32,665 nucleotides of DNA from contig CAYHPW010000028.1 of the NCBI GenBank assembly GCA_964358645.1, positions 1 through 32,665 on the forward strand, read 5' to 3'. The notes under the pieces were generated by a model that saw only the letters and a list, made by a program, of their open reading frames with translations, had not been told where the DNA came from and did not search any database. Source of the stretch: JBBTDV01 sp038042605 (GTDB lineage: Bacteria; Bdellovibrionota; UBA1018). Position numbers and translations under genes: made by a program. The number at the start of each line of letters is the position of its first letter. The first letter of the stretch is position 1. Shown here piece after piece: positions 26,422 to 32,665 of this stretch.

Positions 26422-29283
26422 ATGGTTAATTTTCAAAAACTGGCGAAAAAAGTTTTCGGCACACAAAACGAGCGTGAACTTAAGTCCATCTATCCGCTTG
26501 TTTACAAGACCAACCAGTTTGAATCATCGATCAAGCCTCTCACAAACCAGCAGCTGCAGGCAAAAACAGCTGATTTTAAACAACGTATAGCAAACGGCGA
26601 GCACTTGGATTCAATTCTCCCTGAAGCTTTCGCTACAGTAAGAGAAGCCGCTTGGCGTGCCATAGGCCAACGACATTATGATGTTCAGCTCATAGGTGGT
26701 GTTACACTTCATCGTGGCAAAATTTCAGAAATGAAAACCGGTGAAGGGAAAACCCTGGTAGCCACGCTTGCCTGCTATCTTAACGCTCTGGAAAGCAAAG
26801 GCGTGCATGTAGTCACTGTAAATGATTACCTCGCCCGCCGCGATGCCGCTTGGATGGGGCAGATATATTCGTTCCTCGGTCTCACTACTGGAATAATAGT
26901 ACACGGCCTAAGCGACAGCCAGCGACAGCAAAACTACGGGTGCGACATCACGTACGGGACTAACAACGAATTCGGGTTCGACTATCTCCGCGACAACATG
27001 AAATTCAGGATTGAGGATTACGTCCAACGCGATCTGCACTACGCGATCGTAGACGAAGTCGATTCCATCCTTATAGACGAAGCACGCACGCCACTGATAA
27101 TAAGCGGTCCCACCGAGGATTCCACCGACCTTTACTACAAGATAGACAGGCAGATCCTGGTTGACGACGGCCTTATCAAGGATACTGACTACACGATCGA
27201 AGAAAAATCAAAAACAGCCGCACTGACGGAAGTTGGCGTAGAAAAAATGGAAAAACGCCTCGGCGTCTCCAACCTCTACGATCCGACCAATATAGAACTC
27301 CTCCACCATGTCAACCAGGCGCTCAGGGCGCACGTGCTGTTCAAATGCGATGTTGACTATGTGGTTAAGGATGGCGAAGTGATGATCGTCGATGAATTCA
27401 CCGGCCGGCTCATGCCGGGCCGGAGGTGGTCTGACGGCCTACATCAAGCAATAGAGGCCAAGGAAGACGTCAATATTGAAAACGAAAATCAGACATTGGC
27501 CACGATCACATTCCAGAATTACTTCAGGATGTACAAGAAGCTGGCGGGCATGACCGGAACCGCCGACACGGAGGCCACTGAGTTTAAGCAGATATATAAG
27601 CTTGATGTAACAGTCATACCGACCAACAAACCAATGGTCCGTCTTGACCATGCTGATGTCATATTCAAATCTGAAGGTGGCAAAACAAAAGCAATACTGG
27701 ACGAAATAAAACAGCTCCAAACCAAGGGACAGCCGGTGCTCGTCGGGACCGTGTCGGTTGATAAATCAGAAAAGCTATCAGCGCTGCTCAAGCGCGAAGG
27801 CATTAAACACCATGTCTTAAACGCCAAACACCATGAACACGAGGCTGAAATAGTCGCCCAGGCAGGACGCAAGGGAACTGTCACGATCTCAACTAATATG
27901 GCAGGCCGTGGCACCGACATCCTTCTCGGTGGCAATCCTGAATTCCTTGCTAAATCCGAAATCGGCCCGCTTAAAACCACAGCAACGCCTGAAGAAAAAA
28001 CAACGTATGAGCAAACATATGCCGAAACACTGGCAAAATGGCGCGAGAGATGCGCCAAGGAGCGCGGAGAAATCATATCTTCAGGTGGGCTTTTCATCCT
28101 GGGCACCGAGCGACACGAATCAAGACGCATCGATAACCAATTGAGAGGCCGTGCCGGCAGGCAGGGCGATCCCGGCGAAAGCAGGTTTTACCTCTCGCTT
28201 GATGACGATTTGATGAGGATCTTCGGCAGCGTGAATATAGGCAGATTCATGGAGGAAGACCTACCGATCGAACACCGCTGGATAACCAAGGCGATTGAAA
28301 ACGCGCAACGCAAGGTCGAAGGCCATAACTACGACATCCGCAAACATCTGCTTGAATATGACGATGTCATGAACCAGCAGCGCAAGGTTGTTTACTCCTG
28401 GAGAAGAGAGGTGCTCTCGCGCGGCGACCTACGTGACATGGTTTTTTCAATGGTGGATGAACTAAGCTCCGCCATCGCGGAGGATTTTTTCCCGAATGGA
28501 CGTCTTAAAAAAACAAATGGCCAGGCAATGCTTGACATTAAGGAGCTACGGGATGCCGTGGCGATATCGCTTCAAATTCCAGCCTGGGGACTTGAAGAAA
28601 AAAACATAACCCCGTTTAACAATCATGGACTACGCAAACTTCTAGTGAAGCTGGCTGACGAAACTTATAACCAGAAAGAGGGCATAATAGGCCAGGAGAA
28701 TGTCCGCCAGCTGGAAAAAATAATACTGCTTACCACCATAGACCATTTATGGAAGGACCACCTGCTCGCTATGGATCATCTGCGCGAGGGGATCGGGTTG
28801 CAAGGCTATGGTCAAAAAGATCCACTTATAGAATATAAAAAACAAGGTTATCGTTTTTTTGAGATGATGATGAATCAGATAACCGGCGACGTTGTCCGCA
28901 AATTATTCGCCGTACAGATGGCGCCATCGCCCAGTGAGTATCAAGGTGAGGATCAAGAAGATCAACCTTCAATGCAATATAATATGTCTCCGGATGGCGC
29001 ATTGATAACGGCACCAGCAGGGCAACAACACACACCAAGAAAAATGCCGCTTCTCGATGCATCACAATCCATAATGAGAGCACAAAGAAAACAAATGACC
29101 CTCGGTCGAGGTGTAATGCCGTCATTAGGCTCATCACTCAATGTGGCGGACAGTCCTATGGCTGCCGCTTCTGCCGCACCGACGGGTGGCATGACTATGA
29201 CACGCGAAACACCAAAAGTAGGGCGAAACGAAACCTGCCCATGCGGCAGCGGGAAAAAATACAAGAAATGCCATGGCACCTGA
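26422..29283 (+). CDS. secA: Preprotein translocase ATPase SecA
   Basis: This 953-residue motor drives unfolded preproteins through SecYEG at the inner membrane. An AAGGAAGG site precedes the ATG. Walker A is MKTGEGKT at 104-111; the DEVDSILIDEARTPLIISG stretch (about 212-230) carries the DEAD-type Walker B. NMAGRGTDI and RRIDNQLRGRAGRQGDPG are motor-domain signatures, and the extreme C-terminus CPCGSGKKYKKCHGT is the zinc-binding tail that contacts SecB and lipids. The tail before it (about 830-930) is long and Met/Gln/Ala-rich compared with E. coli SecA (901 residues). Its last 11 bases overlap the following gene. Confidence 0.98.
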   Translation: MVNFQKLAKKVFGTQNERELKSIYPLVYKTNQFESSIKPLTNQQLQAKTADFKQRIANGEHLDSILPEAFATVREAAWRAIGQRHYDVQLIGGVTLHRGKISEMKTGEGKTLVATLACYLNALESKGVHVVTVNDYLARRDAAWMGQIYSFLGLTTGIIVHGLSDSQRQQNYGCDITYGTNNEFGFDYLRDNMKFRIEDYVQRDLHYAIVDEVDSILIDEARTPLIISGPTEDSTDLYYKIDRQILVDDGLIKDTDYTIEEKSKTAALTEVGVEKMEKRLGVSNLYDPTNIELLHHVNQALRAHVLFKCDVDYVVKDGEVMIVDEFTGRLMPGRRWSDGLHQAIEAKEDVNIENENQTLATITFQNYFRMYKKLAGMTGTADTEATEFKQIYKLDVTVIPTNKPMVRLDHADVIFKSEGGKTKAILDEIKQLQTKGQPVLVGTVSVDKSEKLSALLKREGIKHHVLNAKHHEHEAEIVAQAGRKGTVTISTNMAGRGTDILLGGNPEFLAKSEIGPLKTTATPEEKTTYEQTYAETLAKWRERCAKERGEIISSGGLFILGTERHESRRIDNQLRGRAGRQGDPGESRFYLSLDDDLMRIFGSVNIGRFMEEDLPIEHRWITKAIENAQRKVEGHNYDIRKHLLEYDDVMNQQRKVVYSWRREVLSRGDLRDMVFSMVDELSSAIAEDFFPNGRLKKTNGQAMLDIKELRDAVAISLQIPAWGLEEKNITPFNNHGLRKLLVKLADETYNQKEGIIGQENVRQLEKIILLTTIDHLWKDHLLAMDHLREGIGLQGYGQKDPLIEYKKQGYRFFEMMMNQITGDVVRKLFAVQMAPSPSEYQGEDQEDQPSMQYNMSPDGALITAPAGQQHTPRKMPLLDASQSIMRAQRKQMTLGRGVMPSLGSSLNVADSPMAAASAAPTGGMTMTRETPKVGRNETCPCGSGKKYKKCHGT

Positions 29284-30094
29284 CGACAATCAGCACGACA
29301 ATCAGGTGGATTCAGACTTCCAGAGACTTGATGAATTAACCGCCTCCAGGGCCGAAGCAGAGAACAAACCACAGGCACCCACGAATGATGACCCGTTCGC
29401 TACGCCAGCAGCACCGGATACATCTGAATCAGGGACAAATACGATAGAAGAGGTCCGCGCATTCGCCGAAAGCGCCGCCGAACCAAAAACAGCCGTGACA
29501 ATAGCATTCCCGTTCAACCTGCTTATAACCGGCGACCTCTCCGCGGTTGAAAAAGAAAAACTTCTGGAAATCCTATCGCGCGAAAACACAGGCATCACTG
29601 CCGTCGATTTAGAGCCGCAATTCACATCAGGCAAGATACTAATCCCACGCATAAGCGAATTTACCGGTGTTATTATTATCCAGGCACTTCGCGCAGCACA
29701 GGTTCAAATGGATTTTGGACCGACTGATGAATTTTGCGCATCACACGACACCACGACATTGGCGGGTACCGTGAATGCAAGTCCGGCTGTAACTGATCAC
29801 CCGGCCGAATCACTCCCCGTAAGCACAGCTGCAACAATCCCAGGAAATGAATACTCGGTAATAGATGTCATAACCGCAAGCGCTACTCTAAAAACCACTG
29901 TGGTTGAGGCTAAAAACTCACACGAGTATCATGACCTGACTGAAGCGCTTAAACGGGAGCTGAAGTACAAGGCTTATTTCAAGGGTGCTTCGGCCATAGT
30001 AAATTTCACTATGCAACTGGTGCCCCTTACCTTGAGTACTGATTATAAAATCATCCTCACCGGCACAGCGATCAAAGTCCGAGCTTCTTCTTAG
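29273..30094 (+). CDS. Protein with C-terminal YbjQ (UPF0145)-like domain, coupled to secA
   Basis: The product is 273 residues; its ATG lies inside the secA stop region (11-bp overlap), so it is likely translated by coupling. Residues 1-70 are acidic and Asn/Gln/Pro-rich, probably disordered. Residues about 74-150 form an alpha/beta-like part (VTIAFPFNLLITGDL, TGVIIIQALRAAQV) with no family I know. Residues about 195-271 resemble YbjQ/UPF0145: VIDVITASATLK, ELKYKAYFKGASAIVNF and ILTGTAIKVR match E. coli YbjQ by eye. The function of YbjQ proteins is unclear. There is no signal peptide. Its 3' end overlaps the converging protease gene by 23 bp. Confidence 0.75.
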   Translation: MAPDDNQHDNQVDSDFQRLDELTASRAEAENKPQAPTNDDPFATPAAPDTSESGTNTIEEVRAFAESAAEPKTAVTIAFPFNLLITGDLSAVEKEKLLEILSRENTGITAVDLEPQFTSGKILIPRISEFTGVIIIQALRAAQVQMDFGPTDEFCASHDTTTLAGTVNASPAVTDHPAESLPVSTAATIPGNEYSVIDVITASATLKTTVVEAKNSHEYHDLTEALKRELKYKAYFKGASAIVNFTMQLVPLTLSTDYKIILTGTAIKVRASS

Positions 30095-32111
30095 CATTTT
30101 CTATCGCCACCTGAAGCATGGTGGTAGGATCAAAGACCTTTATAGTTCTTAAAACTGGTTTTTTTAGTGTCCCATATGGGCCTAAAAAATTATCTCCATC
30201 AGTCTCAAGCTCCCGCTCTTCAGCGGATTCCAAGATCACTTCCTTTATCTGCTCAGGAGTGATTTTTGGAAATTTTGCAGCCAAAATCGCGGCAGTACTT
30301 GCGACAGCCGGCGTAGAACACGATGTACCATTAGGACATAGGTTCGTATAGCTTTCGTAGGCGTACACTTCCACCCTTTTGCCGAAATTTGAATAACTTG
30401 TGATTTTGTCATTCACTATTCCGCGCACAAGAGCACCAACACAGAGGATCCTAGCATCACTGCGCTTATCAGCCGCCAGATCATTGAAACATGATGGTAC
30501 GACCACCTGATTGACATCAACTCCTTCATTCCCGGCCGACATCACCCACAACCATGGTGTGTTTTTTATCAAATCCTCCTGTTTTGCAATACTGAGGAAT
30601 TCCTTGGTATTAAAGCTCATCGAGACTGAAACTACTTTTGGCTTTAAACTATCTTTACCACTCCGGGCACTAGCTATAACAGAGTCTAATATTGGAAAGA
30701 ACCTGCCCCTCCAATTTGTAATGTCCTGAAACGTGCCCGCGAGCATATCTCGAATCGAGTACATCTTCCATACAGCAAGATCAAGCTTTCGTTCTCTTAG
30801 AACCTCAGGCGCGTAATGCGCGGCTACTGTAAGCAGCGTGGCTGACGTACTGCTACCATGAGAAAAATTATCACTAATGGCTGACAACCATGGGTTAGCG
30901 TCATCATCAGCGTAGTCGAACGAAGCAAGCTCACCTTTCTTTCCTTCTCTTCCAAGAAAGAGCCCAAGATCAGGGAACGTTAAGAAATCCACTCCGGAGT
31001 CTATTATCGCCACATGAGCGGCATCCGGGGAGGGCTCTGGATGCTCCGGCAACTTTACAACTCTCTCACTCTCCCTTAACATCGAATATGTAATTAGTGT
31101 TTTTTTAACAACATCAGGGTGATCGCCCAAATTGGCGAATCCTCTTTTTGCGACTTCAAATGGATTTTCAAGCCAATGAAGCGGCTTAAGCTCATATCCT
31201 TCATCAGGGACTACCACCTCGATCGCGTAAGGAATCAGAAAACCAACAGGTAGTTCTTTAATTTCCATCGTAGTTGGGACGCTAATCCTAGCGGCTACAC
31301 AAATCTTTAAAATCTTCTCCATTATTTTATTTGTTGGAGCCGAAGAATCCAGTGCCTTTGAAAGCTCATTAAGCGCTAGCAGCAACTGATACCTATTAAT
31401 GGTTTTAGCTAGCTCGTTGAAGATTTCTATATTCGCTTCAACTAACGCGAATATATTGTTTGCAGTAGTGGACAACGCTTGCTTTCGTTTTGAGGCTAGG
31501 GCCACCAGTTCCTTAAGCTCGTCATCAGAAAAACTGTTTCTCAATTTATCTGCTTTTAAGCCACCTAATAAGGTATCTACACTATTAAATTTATTAGCCT
31601 TTAAAAACTTATCCAGATCTTCGTCACTGAGGCTTGAGAGTGGCTCGCTGTTTTTTTCAAGTTTAAATGTTTGGAAATACTTAAACGCATCCTCGAGCAT
31701 TAGAGGCCGCTCGAGTTGATCCCTCATACAAGCACCCAGCTTTTTGATCACGTCTTCTTTTGAACGTTCTTTATCGGAAGGTCTTGGTGCATCACATGGA
31801 TTTTCAGTCGATACATCAGCCGGTTCTGGCACTGCATCCGGTGGGTAACTAGGGGCATCCCCCGGAATATCTAATGAAGGTGGTAATGAAGGTGGATCAA
31901 GGCCAGGCACATCAGGCAGTTCAATATCGCTATCATTGTCAACATTATCATTCGCTGCTTGTTCAATTTGTCTTATAAGCTCGCCTTTTTGCATCCTAAC
32001 TATGGCGGATTCAATTTTATCCTTATCACTGTCGCTATAGCTCTCCTCTTTTTTTTGCGAGCAACTTACTGTTAAGAACACCGAGCAAATGAGCAACAAT
32101 GCTTTTTGCAT
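30072..32111 (-). CDS. Subtilisin-like (S8) lipoprotein protease
   Basis: I use ATG 32111, which has an AGAGGA site and a clean signal (MQKALLLICSVFLTVSC); the frame extends to 32177 but would add a second hydrophobic stretch. The product is 679 residues with lipid Cys17. A Pro/Asp-rich spacer (about 50-115) leads to a helical region without known family (about 120-350), perhaps a propeptide or regulatory part. The S8 catalytic domain follows: Asp371 in AIIDSGVDF, His418 in SHGSSTSA, the oxyanion Asn in SAGNEG, and Ser597 in NGTSCSTP. The His motif lacks the usual HGTHVAG form, yet all triad residues are present, so activity is likely. It should act at the cell envelope, cleaving unknown proteins. 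Confidence 0.9.
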   Translation of the reverse strand: MQKALLLICSVFLTVSCSQKKEESYSDSDKDKIESAIVRMQKGELIRQIEQAANDNVDNDSDIELPDVPGLDPPSLPPSLDIPGDAPSYPPDAVPEPADVSTENPCDAPRPSDKERSKEDVIKKLGACMRDQLERPLMLEDAFKYFQTFKLEKNSEPLSSLSDEDLDKFLKANKFNSVDTLLGGLKADKLRNSFSDDELKELVALASKRKQALSTTANNIFALVEANIEIFNELAKTINRYQLLLALNELSKALDSSAPTNKIMEKILKICVAARISVPTTMEIKELPVGFLIPYAIEVVVPDEGYELKPLHWLENPFEVAKRGFANLGDHPDVVKKTLITYSMLRESERVVKLPEHPEPSPDAAHVAIIDSGVDFLTFPDLGLFLGREGKKGELASFDYADDDANPWLSAISDNFSHGSSTSATLLTVAAHYAPEVLRERKLDLAVWKMYSIRDMLAGTFQDITNWRGRFFPILDSVIASARSGKDSLKPKVVSVSMSFNTKEFLSIAKQEDLIKNTPWLWVMSAGNEGVDVNQVVVPSCFNDLAADKRSDARILCVGALVRGIVNDKITSYSNFGKRVEVYAYESYTNLCPNGTSCSTPAVASTAAILAAKFPKITPEQIKEVILESAEERELETDGDNFLGPYGTLKKPVLRTIKVFDPTTMLQVAIENAKKKLGL

Positions 32112-32273
32112 AAATCCTCTCATTAATATAACCAGGCGTACGAGCAGGCTTAAACAACCGGCTCGATCAACAAGCATAGTTTAATTACTACCACTTACTT
32201 ACAAACGTTCTTGTCATTTTTAACACAATCAGTCAAGATGGGCATGAAAATTATTTTTTGGGTTTTTCTATTA

Positions 32274-32302
32274 TTCACACGCATTTCGCTTCGTGATATA
32301 TT
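32274..32302 (+). promoter_or_regulatory. Predicted sigma-70-type promoter of ssrA
   Basis: TTCACA (32274-32279) and TATATT (32297-32302) are separated by 17 bp, and the -10 element ends 8 bases before the first base of mature tmRNA. Good spacing and close hexamers support a strong housekeeping promoter. Confidence 0.7.
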
Positions 32303-32310
32303 TCAATTCT

Positions 32311-32662
32311 GGGGACGATACGGCTTCGACGGGAGCATTGAAACCCCGGATGCATGTCGAGGGTGCCACCGGCCTCGTTAAAAAGTGGCAAAAAGTAATT
32401 GACAACAATTACGCACTTGCTGCCTAACATTGTTTAAGTAGCACGCTTTACCAGGCCCCGCCCACGAGCTTGGATAAGGCGCCATTAAGTGGGATAGTTC
32501 CGGATGTCTCGTAGGTGCATCAGGAATGAAACAATGGCCTGCGGAGGATCTGCGAAGTTTGTTTGTGGACGCCGCTGATCCAATCTAAAACACAACCTAA
32601 ACATGTAGATTCTGGCGGTGGATTGCTTTCGGACCCGGGTTCAACTCCCGGCGTCTCCACCA
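32311..32662 (+). ncRNA. ssrA: Transfer-messenger RNA (tmRNA)
   Basis: A complete tmRNA of 352 bases. It begins GGGGACGATACGGCTTCGAC and ends with a T-arm (GGGTTCAA) and CGTCTCC-A-CCA, with CCA encoded. The first seven bases pair with CGTCTCC and keep the third-position G-U wobble that alanyl-tRNA synthetase reads. The tag frame is 32401-32427; aligned with E. coli, the resume codon is GAC, giving DNNYALAA followed by TAA. With the charged Ala the tag is ADNNYALAA, whose ALAA end is the usual ClpXP degron. It is one-piece, not permuted. The 3' processing signals lie past the window's right edge. Confidence 0.97.
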
Positions 32663-32665
32663 TTT

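Noticed and set aside
27519..28130. 203-codon frame opposite secA
   Set aside because: Shadow of secA codons; no ribosome site or protein signature.
32630..32662. A separate tRNA gene
   Set aside because: The T-arm and CCA belong to the tmRNA's tRNA-like domain, pairing with its 5' end at 32311.

Overview
The window reads as chromosomal DNA of a flagellated Gram-negative bacterium. It has flagellar stator genes, an outer-membrane barrel protein with a C-terminal Phe, and several lipoproteins with clear lipoboxes. The combination of flbD-motA-motB, class II ribonucleotide reductase, prkA-yhbH-spoVR, a periplasmic M23 peptidase beside secA, and many large unrecognised lipoproteins fits the old Deltaproteobacteria / Bdellovibrionota sphere. 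That placement is inference from gene content, not a phylogeny. No insertion sequence, phage, CRISPR array or tRNA gene is visible.

Layout. (1) 1-2344: an accessory patch with a frameshifted relic of a DUF4143-type ATPase, a small secreted protein of unknown function, and an intact AAA/DUF4143 ATPase with a perfect inverted repeat just upstream. (2) 2378-6200, minus strand: an outer-membrane barrel protein followed, with overlapping ends, by an EF-hand lipoprotein; a TTGCA x4 repeat lies in their promoter region. (3) 6238-9014, minus: flbD-motA-motB and then bioB. (4) 9061-16113, plus: an RDD-type membrane protein, two tandem cysteine-rich lipoproteins that look paralogous and match no family I know, and an RluA-type pseudouridine synthase. 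(5) 16110-24373, minus: prkA-yhbH-spoVR and then nrdJ. (6) 24599-30094, plus: PP2C phosphatase, M23 peptidase, SecA and a protein with a YbjQ-like C-terminus, all tightly packed. (7) 30072-32111, minus: a subtilisin-like lipoprotein. (8) 32311-32662, plus: a complete tmRNA (ssrA) with its own promoter.

How the parts relate. FlbD, MotA and MotB serve flagellar assembly and rotation. PrkA, YhbH and SpoVR form a widely conserved stress/starvation module, and here the kinase operon is divergent from a PP2C phosphatase across a 225-bp shared promoter region. SecA and the membrane-anchored M23 peptidase serve export and wall remodelling. tmRNA rescues stalled ribosomes.

The least explained material, and the best candidates for new biology, are the barrel/EF-hand lipoprotein pair (about 4705-6128 and 2378-4705) and the tandem cysteine-rich lipoproteins (10943-15163). 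Both sit behind simple-sequence tracts (TTGCA x4 and G8) that could vary their expression.
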